Shown here: one piece after another, positions 1 through 7,699 of the stretch
Layout: every line of letters begins with the position of its first letter
How positions within the stretch are numbered: the first letter of the stretch is position 1
Assembly (NCBI GenBank): GCA_964229545.1
Contig: CAXRDP010000033.1
Span: forward strand, 1-26,230
Direction: 5' to 3'
Origin: UBA724 sp964229545
GTDB taxonomy: Bacteria; Bacteroidota; Bacteroidia; Flavobacteriales; Flavobacteriaceae
Length of the DNA: 26,230 bases
Made by a program: the position numbers and the translations under genes
Notes under the pieces: generated by a model
Databases searched by the model: none
What the model was told of the DNA's origin: nothing
What the model saw: only the letters and a program-made list of their open reading frames with translations

Positions 1-1212
1 GGCATTGGAAGCTGATGGTCCCTCTGTGACATCAATAACGATTTCTTTTGAACTAAGCGTCTTATAGGATTTTGTTTTCGGGTCAAAATACGAAAACCGC
101 ATAGGTGGTATGGGATATTTCCCTTGAAACTGCGGTACCAAAGTATAGCTTTCAGAAACCGATCCACTCATACCAGCGCTTGCGGTGCGCACCTTTTCTT
201 GTTGTTCGGGTTCGTACTGTTCCAATGCGCTTGGTGTTTGAAGTTCTGGCAGGGAAAACAACTTTAAGTTTCCTTTTCCAGAAATGGTCACAACTGCTTG
301 TAGCGACTCAGATGCCTTGAGTTGGGTCTTGCTTGAGGTTACCTCAAAGTCAAAAGCACCTACAGCGCCAGAAAAATCTGCAGGGCGTCCTTGTTCGGGC
401 AAAGGCAGTACATCGATTTTTACATCCCCGGCAGAGATTAATTTGGGAACTTGTTTGTAAATCATATTGCGGAAAAAATCACGCCTTCCTGTAGGGACAT
501 CGATAGTTACGTCTAAGGTCAACGGTTCGATATCCAGCGCTCCGGAACGCTGCGGATACAAGACTGTTTTACGCCACTCTACATAGTTATACCTCTCCCC
601 CTTAAAAACCGTCGTTTGAATGTCCCTGCGCTGCAAATCCACATTGTAGGACCAAAAATCATTGTAGGTGGGGTTGTCCACCACGTTCACGTTGGTAGGC
701 ATCAGGTTTTGAGCAAAATAAAGTTTATAGATGACCGTAACGGGTTCGTTGACATAAGGTCTTCTGTTAGAGATTTCGGCGACCAAATGCAATTTTTCAT
801 CCACCACATAACTGGGGTCATTTGGGTCCCTTGGTACCTCCACAGCATCTGTCACAGTAATCGTGACAGGAGTGGTTTTATAAGTTTTTCCCTCAAACTC
901 GATTTGGGCTTGTTCGATATCATATACCCCTTTTTTAAGGGGGGCCAAAAAATAGGAATAACTCATCGAATAGCTGCGTTTGCCATTTACAAACACATTG
1001 CTCACAGACTGCATAGGTCCTGAAATCACACGAAAATTCGAAAATGCAGGGGGTCTGAAGTTGTCTCCGGCTTTGTCTATGGAAAAATCCACACGCAAGC
1101 GTTCATTGAGCCCCAATGTGTTTTTGCTGACCTTGACCTCAAAATTAACCTGTGCCCAGCTGCTAAAAGCAACGGATAGGAAAACGATAAGAATATTTTT
1201 AGATCTAATCAT
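1..1212 (-). CDS. batD: BatD-family protein (N-terminal 404 residues, cut by window edge)
   Basis: Reading the minus strand from the ATG at 1212 gives an open frame to the window edge, 404 codons without a stop. It begins with a signal peptide (MIRSKNILIVFLSVAFSSWA, then Q21), so the product is exported. The following beta-rich sequence, with segments such as FRPPAFSNFRVISGP (about 53-67) and YFLAPLKKGVYDIEQAQIEFEGKTY (about 87-111), is typical of the BatD oxygen-tolerance family, which has repeated Ig-like periplasmic domains followed by a C-terminal membrane anchor. That anchor lies outside the window. The gene starts 3 nt after the batC stop and is the last visible gene of the bat operon. 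BatD is thought to work with the vWA proteins BatA and BatB at the inner membrane; its biochemical role is unknown. The call rests on sequence pattern plus operon context. Confidence 0.9.
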   Translation of the reverse strand, partial: MIRSKNILIVFLSVAFSSWAQVNFEVKVSKNTLGLNERLRVDFSIDKAGDNFRPPAFSNFRVISGPMQSVSNVFVNGKRSYSMSYSYFLAPLKKGVYDIEQAQIEFEGKTYKTTPVTITVTDAVEVPRDPNDPSYVVDEKLHLVAEISNRRPYVNEPVTVIYKLYFAQNLMPTNVNVVDNPTYNDFWSYNVDLQRRDIQTTVFKGERYNYVEWRKTVLYPQRSGALDIEPLTLDVTIDVPTGRRDFFRNMIYKQVPKLISAGDVKIDVLPLPEQGRPADFSGAVGAFDFEVTSSKTQLKASESLQAVVTISGKGNLKLFSLPELQTPSALEQYEPEQQEKVRTASAGMSGSVSESYTLVPQFQGKYPIPPMRFSYFDPKTKSYKTLSSKEIVIDVTEGPSASNA

Positions 1213-1215
1213 GAC

Positions 1216-2010
1216 TTACCAATCCTTGCGTTTCTTTTTCCCTGTGGGTTTGACTTTTTGGGCGTTGACCTTGTCTTGCACTTTTTTCTCCTCGTTGTTC
1301 ATAGCCTCAAGAAGGTTTTGAATTTGTTGAGGAGATAATTGTGTGGGCGTTTCTTGAGGTTGAGCGTCCTCTTGTTGTTCGCTTTCTTGGTCTTGCTCAC
1401 TTTCTTGTTCACCCTCTTGTTCTTGGTCGCCCTGTTGGTCTTGCTCACCCTCCCCATCGCCCTGAGGTTCCTCCTGTTCATGTTCGCCCTCGTCTTGGGG
1501 TTGGTTTTGGTCTTGTGGGTCTTGGTTCTGCTGATCTTGATTTTGGTCGTTGTCAGGATTCTGTTGTTGATCCTCTAACAACTCTTTTGCCAAAGCATAG
1601 TTGTAGCGGGTTTGGTCATCATCAGGATTGTTGCGCAAAGCCTCTTTGTAGGTTTCTACTGCTTTGGCATAGTCTTTTTGATCCATGAAAACATTGCCCA
1701 TATTGTGTAGGGCACTGTGTTTTTCTGCTTTCGATTGAGAACGCATGGTGGCAGACTTAAACGCATTAAATGCCTCACCCAAGGCATCTGATTCAAAGAG
1801 GGTGTTGCCCAAATTGTGCTGAGCCACAGCATTTTTTGGGGCAGATGCTATGGCTTTTCGGTATTCTTTTTCTGCCTCTACAAATGATTCATTTTGGTGC
1901 AAGTTGTTCCCCTCGTAAATATAATTGTCAGTTGCTTTGGTCTCCATGTTCTGTGCAAGTCCATAAGCCGAAAACCCCAAAACCAATACCGTCAAAACGA
2001 ACCGTCTCAT
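1216..2010 (-). CDS. batC: BatC, TPR-repeat protein with acidic low-complexity tail
   Basis: This 264-residue exported protein has a signal peptide (1-19, ending GLAQ), about three tetratricopeptide repeats (roughly 26-131, e.g. AVAQHNLGNTLFESDALGEA and ALHNMGNVFMDQKDYAKAVE), a very acidic Q/E/D-rich stretch (147-221) and a conserved C-terminal segment (SPQQIQNLLEAMNNEEKKVQ, 226-245) ending in a basic tail. This architecture is the usual one for BatC. TPRs suggest a protein-protein scaffold role with BatA/BatB. The start ATG overlaps the batB stop by 4 nt (ATGA), so translation is probably coupled. The acidic tract creates long open frames on the opposite strand that should not be taken as genes. 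Confidence 0.92.
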   Translation of the reverse strand: MRRFVLTVLVLGFSAYGLAQNMETKATDNYIYEGNNLHQNESFVEAEKEYRKAIASAPKNAVAQHNLGNTLFESDALGEAFNAFKSATMRSQSKAEKHSALHNMGNVFMDQKDYAKAVETYKEALRNNPDDDQTRYNYALAKELLEDQQQNPDNDQNQDQQNQDPQDQNQPQDEGEHEQEEPQGDGEGEQDQQGDQEQEGEQESEQDQESEQQEDAQPQETPTQLSPQQIQNLLEAMNNEEKKVQDKVNAQKVKPTGKKKRKDW

Positions 2011-3041
2011 TTTTCGTTAAATAAATTTAGTTTTTGTATCCATTTGGTTTTTCGCTCCAATAAAAATACTTCAAAGCAAATCAATAACAAGGCCAAGGCC
2101 AAAAACCACTGATACTGTTCTTTAAATTTGGCAAATTGCTTGGTTTCAAATTCTTGTTTGTCCATTTTGAGAAGCTGTTCCCCAATGGTCTCTACTACTT
2201 GCTCAGTGTTGTCGCCAAGCATAAAAAGCCCCCCTGTGGCATTGGCAACATTTTCTAGAATCTCGGTGTTCATTCTCGTAACAACCACCTCTCCGTCTTC
2301 ATCTTTTTTAAACGAGCTTGTGACTCCGTTGCGCTTGATAGGAATTACATCTCCCTTTTCGGAGCCTAAAGCGATGGTAAAAATCGTGATGCCTGCCTCT
2401 GCTGCAGCTTCCGCAGCCGAAAGACCTCCTTCTTCGTGGTCTTCCCCGTCGCTAAGGATACACAACACTCGGTTGGCTTGGTTGGCATCGTCAAAATAGT
2501 TTTCTGCCATTCTAATCGCTTCTGCAATGGCAGTACCTTGTGAGGACAACATATCGGTATTGAGCGACTGCAAAAACATTTTTGCCGCGTCATAGTCTGT
2601 GGTGATGGGCAAATGTGGAACCGCACTGGCAGCATAAGCGATGATACCGATTCGATCTCCCCCGAGTTTGTTGATGGTTTCAGAAACCAGCCTCTTGGCT
2701 TTTTCAAGTCGGTTGGGGGCAATGTCCTCCGCCAACATGCTCTTGGAAACATCGATGGCAAAGACCAAATCGACTCCCTCCCGCTTGACCGTCTCCAACT
2801 CTGTGCCCACCTTGGGGTTGACCAAAGCCAATACCAAAGCCGCACAACCTAAAAGCAAAAATAATTGCTTGAGCCAACCTTTGAAAACAGAACCTTCAGG
2901 GGATAACCGTTCCAACATTTCAGCAGAGCCAAACCGACGAACCGCCTTTTTTTGCCAAGCGCGAAACAGCAAATACCCCAATAGCATCACAGGCAGCAAT
3001 GCCATCAGATAAAAATAGATTGGTGTATCCCATTGCATCAT
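2007..3041 (-). CDS. batB: BatB, membrane-anchored von Willebrand factor A protein
   Basis: The 344-residue protein has two N-terminal transmembrane segments (about 10-26 and 58-74), a vWA domain (about 90-290) and a C-terminal membrane helix (about 310-327). The metal-ion-dependent adhesion site is complete: DVSKS (D97, S99, S101), T170 in SSQGTA and D198 in LSDGED. This is the BatA/BatB layout, with the vWA domain between membrane helices. It follows batA with a 1-nt overlap (TAATG) and overlaps batC by 4 nt. BatB is the second vWA paralogue of the operon. The family is linked to aerotolerance in Bacteroides fragilis and to stress tolerance elsewhere, but the molecular partner is inferred, probably the MoxR ATPase. 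Confidence 0.93.
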   Translation of the reverse strand: MMQWDTPIYFYLMALLPVMLLGYLLFRAWQKKAVRRFGSAEMLERLSPEGSVFKGWLKQLFLLLGCAALVLALVNPKVGTELETVKREGVDLVFAIDVSKSMLAEDIAPNRLEKAKRLVSETINKLGGDRIGIIAYAASAVPHLPITTDYDAAKMFLQSLNTDMLSSQGTAIAEAIRMAENYFDDANQANRVLCILSDGEDHEEGGLSAAEAAAEAGITIFTIALGSEKGDVIPIKRNGVTSSFKKDEDGEVVVTRMNTEILENVANATGGLFMLGDNTEQVVETIGEQLLKMDKQEFETKQFAKFKEQYQWFLALALLLICFEVFLLERKTKWIQKLNLFNEK

Positions 3042-4048
3042 TACACTACACTTTTATAAAGGGTGATACGCAAAATCCATTCCACAAAAAGCAAGGTCAG
3101 GCCCAGCAAAACAAACCCCCGAAAATGCTCGTCATAGGTGGTGTAGCTAAACTCCTCTACCTCTGTGGTCTCAAGTTTGTTAATCTCATCATAAATTGCT
3201 TCCAACTTTTGATTGTCTGTGGCGCGGAAATAAATCCCACCTGTTTGCTCAGCGACACTTCGCAGCAGCTCTTCATCAATTTCCACGCGGGTGAGTCCAT
3301 ACCTAAATGTTCCGTCTCTATTGATGGCCACAGGCGCCATGGCGTTGCCGTTGCTTCCTAGTCCGATGGTATAAGTCTTAATGCCATAAGAGGCAGCCAA
3401 TCCGGCAGCGGTAGTCGGGTCGACAAACCCTGCGTTGTTTACGCCATCTGTTAGCAATATGATGACCTTGCTCAGCGCTTTGCTGTCCTTGAGTCGGTTT
3501 ACGGCCGTGGCCAAGCCCATACCTATGGCGGTTCCGTCATTGATAACACCGCCCTCATAGTTGAGCACCGTGAGGGCGTTGCCTACTACCGCCTTATCAC
3601 TAGTAATAGGTGTTTTGGTATAAGCCTCTCCGGCATAGACCACCAATCCAATGCGGTCATTGATGCGGTCTTCGACAAATTCGGCAGCTACTTTCTTCAG
3701 TGCACTAAGCCGATTGGGGCGAAGGTCACGAGACAGCATACTCGATGAGATGTCTATCGCCATCACGATATCGATGCCTCGAGTGGTTTTGGTGCGGGTA
3801 GAGATGTCAGCGGTTCTGGGTCTGGCCAGTGCAACAATTAGTGCTGTAACGGCCAACAACCTGAAAATATGTAGCACGGGATATAGCCTTGCCCAAAAGG
3901 TGGGTTGCTCCATCCCCGAGAGCGAAGAAATTTGCAGAACGCTGCGTTTGTTTCTCGGTTTCCAAAACATCCAAAATGCCAATATGGGGACTACACATAG
4001 TGCCCATAAATATTCCGGATTGGCAAAGGTGTCTTGGAAAAACATCAT
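3041..4048 (-). CDS. batA: BatA, membrane-anchored von Willebrand factor A protein
   Basis: The 335-residue protein has an N-terminal membrane helix (about 11-29), a second helix (about 58-75), a vWA domain and a C-terminal helix (about 308-328). The MIDAS motif is intact: DISSS (D99, S101, S103), T173 in NDGTA and D201 in LTDGVNN. It precedes batB and follows the BatD/DUF4381-like gene, whose stop it overlaps by 4 nt. Two adjacent ATGs (4048 and 4045) are possible starts; I keep the first. BatA and BatB are likely inner-membrane partners of one complex. Gene order and the paired vWA proteins decide the A versus B assignment. Confidence 0.93.
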   Translation of the reverse strand: MMFFQDTFANPEYLWALCVVPILAFWMFWKPRNKRSVLQISSLSGMEQPTFWARLYPVLHIFRLLAVTALIVALARPRTADISTRTKTTRGIDIVMAIDISSSMLSRDLRPNRLSALKKVAAEFVEDRINDRIGLVVYAGEAYTKTPITSDKAVVGNALTVLNYEGGVINDGTAIGMGLATAVNRLKDSKALSKVIILLTDGVNNAGFVDPTTAAGLAASYGIKTYTIGLGSNGNAMAPVAINRDGTFRYGLTRVEIDEELLRSVAEQTGGIYFRATDNQKLEAIYDEINKLETTEVEEFSYTTYDEHFRGFVLLGLTLLFVEWILRITLYKSVV

Positions 4049-5628
4049 TGGACATCGGTATTAAAGTCAATGGAATTCAAAATACGCTCGGCAACTTGAG
4101 GCGCATAGGGGTCACCACGGTCATAAATGATGCGGATTTGTTGGAGTCCCTTGTTTTCCGCAAAGTACAGCACTTGGTATTCTTTGCGAATGATGTCATC
4201 TTCATCAGCCCAATCAAAAGAACCTGAAACAACCACGCCTTTGGCGCCCATAGGACTTTGATAAGCTTCATCTTTTTGGAAAATATTGGTGGCTCCCAAC
4301 TCTTCAAGTTCTCGTAACAAAGCAGCGGCTCTTTTGTTGATGTCAACCTCCGTTCCTTCGGGGTTCATAAACTGCTCGATACGCAACAAAAATTGAAAAG
4401 AATCTTCCAAACTTCCCATGCCAAATTGTTGCACAGTCGTGGCGCCCGATGGAATGCGTGTCAGCACTTCGGGTGTGCTGATCCGAACAGGGGTTGCACC
4501 ATAGATACTGGTCATCCAAGAGGCTTCGCTTAGGGCCAAAGTCGGGTGGCCAAAAATGCGGTCTTTGACTGACTGAAATCCATATAAGGCTACTGAAGTT
4601 CCAAATCCAACAAGCACAACTGCCGCGCCAATCCATCCAAGGCGTTTGATCTGTCGGTTGCGTTTTTGCTTGCGTATGGCCAGTCTGTAAGCCTCGTCTT
4701 GTAGCCGTTCTTCCTCAGTTGGTTCCGGCAAGGCCTCTTTGGTTTGCTTAACCACCGATTCTATCGCCGTGCGGTCGGCCACCGCATGATGGGCACCGGG
4801 TGCTGCCTTGGCAAACTTAACCAAGTCGGCGGTTTCCAAAACCGATTGTAGGTTTTCGATGGTGTCTTTTCCCAAATCCAAATTGCCAGCATCACGCAAC
4901 AGCTGCAACTTGGCAATCAATTGAGAAGAGGTGCTTTCCATGGCATCCACATGGGCATCATCTTCCAAATAATTGCGAACAATATCGGTGAGCGTAGAAT
5001 AGTATTTTTTGTAATCCTCCTGCTCCAACAAATTGTCTGTCTCTAAAGCCTGAAGCGCCTGTAAGGCACGTTCAAAAGGCGGAAGGGCTTTGCGTTTTTC
5101 GCGAATCTTATCGCGGGCTTTGACAAAGAGAAAATAACTCGCTACCAAAGCGCCCAACAGCACCAACACGACCAGATAAGGTCGCCACCACCCAGCCGTG
5201 TTTTTTTCAATTTCTATGATAGGCTTGATGGGATACAACGGCTGTTTGAGGGTGTCTACCTCTACTGTGTGTACTTGTATTTTCAAAGAATCGGTCGAAA
5301 AAGCAATGCCATCGACCCAAACTTTTTGTGAGGGTATGTGATAGGTGCCGGAGTCAAAATGTATAAGGGTATACACTCTTGACCAGTCCGATTTGTCCCC
5401 AACAAGTGTACGGTTGATTTTTGTGGTATCGATAATCTCAAAGGGGAGAAAACTTTGACCATTGGGAAAGGCAACCCTGGCAGTGGAATCGGTCTGCACC
5501 CGCAGCTCATAGTGAATGTCCTCCCCTATGGTCATGGCGGTGGTGTCCAATGTGGCCAGTGGTTGGGGTTGTGCAAATGCTATGACAGAAAGAAACACAA
5601 ACGATATGTAAACCCAATGCTTAGCCAC
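4045..5628 (-). CDS. Bat-operon membrane protein, BatD-like/DUF4381-like
   Basis: This 527-residue protein sits between the DUF58 gene and batA. It starts with GTG (5628-5626), supported by a clear signal peptide (AKHWVYISFVFLSVIAFAQ). The sequence suggests a beta-rich extracytoplasmic domain (about 21-147), a first membrane helix (150-169), a charged cytoplasmic section (170-330) with PPFERALQALQAL and YYSTLTDIVRNYLE segments seen in DUF4381-type proteins, a second helix (331-350), and a further 175-residue extracytoplasmic domain (351-527). Genes of this kind are regularly found in flavobacterial Bat operons and are usually left as hypothetical or BatD-like. The start overlaps the DUF58 stop by 8 nt. 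Function is unknown; it is presumably a structural part of the Bat complex. Family assignment is by resemblance and context. Confidence 0.75.
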   Translation of the reverse strand: MAKHWVYISFVFLSVIAFAQPQPLATLDTTAMTIGEDIHYELRVQTDSTARVAFPNGQSFLPFEIIDTTKINRTLVGDKSDWSRVYTLIHFDSGTYHIPSQKVWVDGIAFSTDSLKIQVHTVEVDTLKQPLYPIKPIIEIEKNTAGWWRPYLVVLVLLGALVASYFLFVKARDKIREKRKALPPFERALQALQALETDNLLEQEDYKKYYSTLTDIVRNYLEDDAHVDAMESTSSQLIAKLQLLRDAGNLDLGKDTIENLQSVLETADLVKFAKAAPGAHHAVADRTAIESVVKQTKEALPEPTEEERLQDEAYRLAIRKQKRNRQIKRLGWIGAAVVLVGFGTSVALYGFQSVKDRIFGHPTLALSEASWMTSIYGATPVRISTPEVLTRIPSGATTVQQFGMGSLEDSFQFLLRIEQFMNPEGTEVDINKRAAALLRELEELGATNIFQKDEAYQSPMGAKGVVVSGSFDWADEDDIIRKEYQVLYFAENKGLQQIRIIYDRGDPYAPQVAERILNSIDFNTDVQ

Positions 5629-6487
5629 GATTTTTAAAATATCCTAAAAGTTTCTTTACATAACTCTCATCCATGCGACAGGACAGTGCGCCCGCACCGC
5701 TCTTGCTAAAGGAGTCTTTAAAGTACCTCATCCTTTGAGCCACTTGTTGTTGATGCTGTTTGCGAAGCTTCTTTGAGCTTGTATCCACCAATCGAAAAGC
5801 GCCTGTTTCTCGATCCAGCATGGGAACCATCCCCAAATTGGGCAGTTCCATCTCGTGTTTGTCATACACTCTGATGCCTGTCAAATCGTGTTTTCGAGCC
5901 GCTATCTTGAGGTTCTTTGCGTAGCCCTCATCCATAAAGTCCGACATCAAAAAGACAATCGCCTTCTTTTTCAAAACACTCGACATAAATTTTAGGGCTT
6001 CTGACAGCTGGGTCTTTCGGCTTACAGGTTGAAATTCTATAAGCTCTCTGATGATGCGCAACACATGAGATTTTCCTTTTTTGGGAGGAATAAACAACTC
6101 CACTTGGTCCGAAAACAAAATCAGGCCGACCTTGTCATTGTTCTGAAGGGCCGAAAAGGCAAGCGTAGCTGAAATTTCTGTCAGATAATCTTTTTTGAAT
6201 TGTTCGTGTGATCCAAAAAAAGATGAACCGCTCACATCGACTAACAACATCAGGGTCAACTCCCGCTCTTCTTCAAAAACTTTGATAAAAGGCTCATTGT
6301 AGCGGGCGGTAACATTCCAGTCTATAGCCCGCACATCGTCACCAAACTGATAGGGTCTTACTTCGCTAAAAGTCATGCCCCGCCCTTTGAAGGTGCTATG
6401 GTATTCTCCTCCAAAAATATGGTTGCTCAACCGACGCGTTTTGATTTCGATTTTGCGAACTTTCTGTAATAAGGATTTGGTATCCAT
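5621..6487 (-). CDS. DUF58 domain protein of the moxR-bat operon
   Basis: The 288-residue soluble protein carries the DUF58 signature RPYQFGDDVRAIDWNVTAR at 44-62, followed by a vWA-like fold with VDVSGSS (D84, S86, S88) as a MIDAS-type motif. DUF58 proteins almost always accompany a MoxR ATPase and are thought to be its vWA-type partner or adaptor. The gene is 40 nt downstream of moxR and overlaps the next gene by 8 nt. It has no membrane helix, so it is probably cytoplasmic. The family and operon role are clear; the biochemical activity is not known. Confidence 0.93.
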   Translation of the reverse strand: MDTKSLLQKVRKIEIKTRRLSNHIFGGEYHSTFKGRGMTFSEVRPYQFGDDVRAIDWNVTARYNEPFIKVFEEERELTLMLLVDVSGSSFFGSHEQFKKDYLTEISATLAFSALQNNDKVGLILFSDQVELFIPPKKGKSHVLRIIRELIEFQPVSRKTQLSEALKFMSSVLKKKAIVFLMSDFMDEGYAKNLKIAARKHDLTGIRVYDKHEMELPNLGMVPMLDRETGAFRLVDTSSKKLRKQHQQQVAQRMRYFKDSFSKSGAGALSCRMDESYVKKLLGYFKNRG

Positions 6488-6527
6488 TACGAATTTTGGG
6501 TGTTAACAGTTAGCGAGATTCGTGGGT

Positions 6528-7526
6528 TTAAGGCACTTCTACCGCGTTGACAATGCGATTGATAATATCTTCAGCAGTGACATTTTCAGCCTCAGCTTCA
6601 TAGGTGATTCCGATACGATGACGTAACACATCATGAACAACCGCACGCACATCTTCAGGAACCACATAACCGCGGCGCTTGATAAACGCATAACACTTGG
6701 CCGCAGTTGCAAGATTGATACTACCTCTAGGAGAGGCACCAAACCCGATTAAAGGTTTAAGCGCCTCTAAACCATAGCGCTCCGGATAGCGGGTGGCAAA
6801 AACCAAATCGAGGATGTATTGCTCAATCTTTTCATCCATATATACCTCTCGTACTGTTTTCTGAGCTTTCAGCACTTGAGCCGTCGTTACGACTGCTTTT
6901 ATTTTTTCGGCAGCGCCATTGAGGTTGGCGCGCACGATTTGTTGTTCGTCGCTTTTGTTGGGGTAGTCAATAATCACTTTGAGCATAAAACGATCGACTT
7001 GTGCTTCTGGAAGGGGATAGGTTCCCTCTTGTTCAACAGGGTTTTGAGTCGCCATGACCAAGAAAGGGGGTTTTAGAGAAAAGCTCTCATCGCCTATGGT
7101 CACTTGTTTCTCTTGCATGGCCTCAAGCAGGGCCGACTGTACCTTAGCAGGGGCTCGGTTGATTTCATCAGCCAAGACAAAATTGGCAAACACAGGCCCT
7201 TTTTTGATGCTAAAATCATTCTCTTTGATGTTGTAAATCATCGTTCCTATGACATCTGCTGGGAGCAAATCGGGGGTAAACTGTATGCGGCTAAACGAGG
7301 CTTTGATAGCTTTGCTCAAAGAATTGATGGCCAATGTCTTGGCCAATCCGGGAACTCCTTCCAACAAAATATGTCCTTGGCCCAGAAGACCAATCAGCAG
7401 GCGCTCGGTCATATGGCGTTGACCGACGATGACTTTGCTCATTTCCATATTGATCAAATCGACGAAGGCACTTTCTTTTTCAATTTTTTCGTTTAAGGCT
7501 TTGATGTCCACTTGAGTGTGTTCCAT
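6528..7526 (-). CDS. moxR: MoxR-family AAA+ ATPase
   Basis: This is a 332-residue AAA+ protein. Walker A is GVPGLAKT (57-64), Walker B is FVLADE (116-121) followed by INRAPAKVQSALLEAMQE, and the sensor-1 region ATQNP is at 159-163. These are hallmark MoxR features. It is the first gene of the seven-gene operon running to the left window edge and probably acts as a chaperone-like ATPase on the vWA proteins encoded downstream (DUF58, BatA, BatB). A putative promoter lies at 7544-7574. The ATG at 7526 starts just before the conserved N-terminal helical region, and the length is normal. Confidence 0.95.
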   Translation of the reverse strand: MEHTQVDIKALNEKIEKESAFVDLINMEMSKVIVGQRHMTERLLIGLLGQGHILLEGVPGLAKTLAINSLSKAIKASFSRIQFTPDLLPADVIGTMIYNIKENDFSIKKGPVFANFVLADEINRAPAKVQSALLEAMQEKQVTIGDESFSLKPPFLVMATQNPVEQEGTYPLPEAQVDRFMLKVIIDYPNKSDEQQIVRANLNGAAEKIKAVVTTAQVLKAQKTVREVYMDEKIEQYILDLVFATRYPERYGLEALKPLIGFGASPRGSINLATAAKCYAFIKRRGYVVPEDVRAVVHDVLRHRIGITYEAEAENVTAEDIINRIVNAVEVP

Positions 7527-7543
7527 TGGGTCAAAATTTTACT

Positions 7544-7574
7544 GAAAAATAGGTATAGTTTGCAAGGGCTGCAA
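7544..7574 (-). promoter_or_regulatory. Putative promoter of the moxR-bat operon
   Basis: On the minus strand a TTG (7572-7574) is followed after 20 nt by TATTTTTC (7544-7551), one mismatch from the Bacteroidota -7 box TAnnTTTG. The predicted start point is near 7540, giving a leader of about 14 nt before the moxR ATG at 7526. It is inferred from motif and position only. Confidence 0.35.
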
Positions 7575-7590
7575 GTTGATTAAAAATTTA

Positions 7591-7614
7591 AACCAAATCT
7601 GTTAATATTTGGTT
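7591..7614. repeat. 8-bp perfect inverted repeat between divergent moxR and AlbA_2 genes
   Basis: AACCAAAT (7591-7598), an 8-nt spacer, then ATTTGGTT (7607-7614) form a perfect dyad in the 173-bp divergent intergenic region. It lies just upstream of the putative moxR -33 element. There is no trailing T-run in the sense expected for a terminator of either neighbour, and neither gene ends here, so an operator is the more natural reading. In AT-rich DNA chance is also possible. Confidence 0.4.
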
Positions 7615-7699
7615 AAAAAAGATGTTTTTTGGGGCATGATGTGAACAGGGTATTTGTAATTTTAAGTGCAGAAATGGATTTGGAAATTACATTGACGAG

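Noticed and set aside
616..1023. 135-codon plus-strand ORF
   Set aside because: It lies wholly antisense to the clear BatD coding frame, has no recognisable motif, and is a shadow frame.
1341..1688. 115-codon plus-strand ORF and a second one at 1339-1578
   Set aside because: Both arise from the complement of the Q/E/D-rich BatC tract (giving Leu/Val-rich or Pro/Arg-rich nonsense) and are not genes.
2366..2845. 159-codon minus-strand ORF in another frame of batB
   Set aside because: batB is intact in the main frame with a full vWA MIDAS; this is a +1 shadow rich in Trp/Arg/Ser without motifs.
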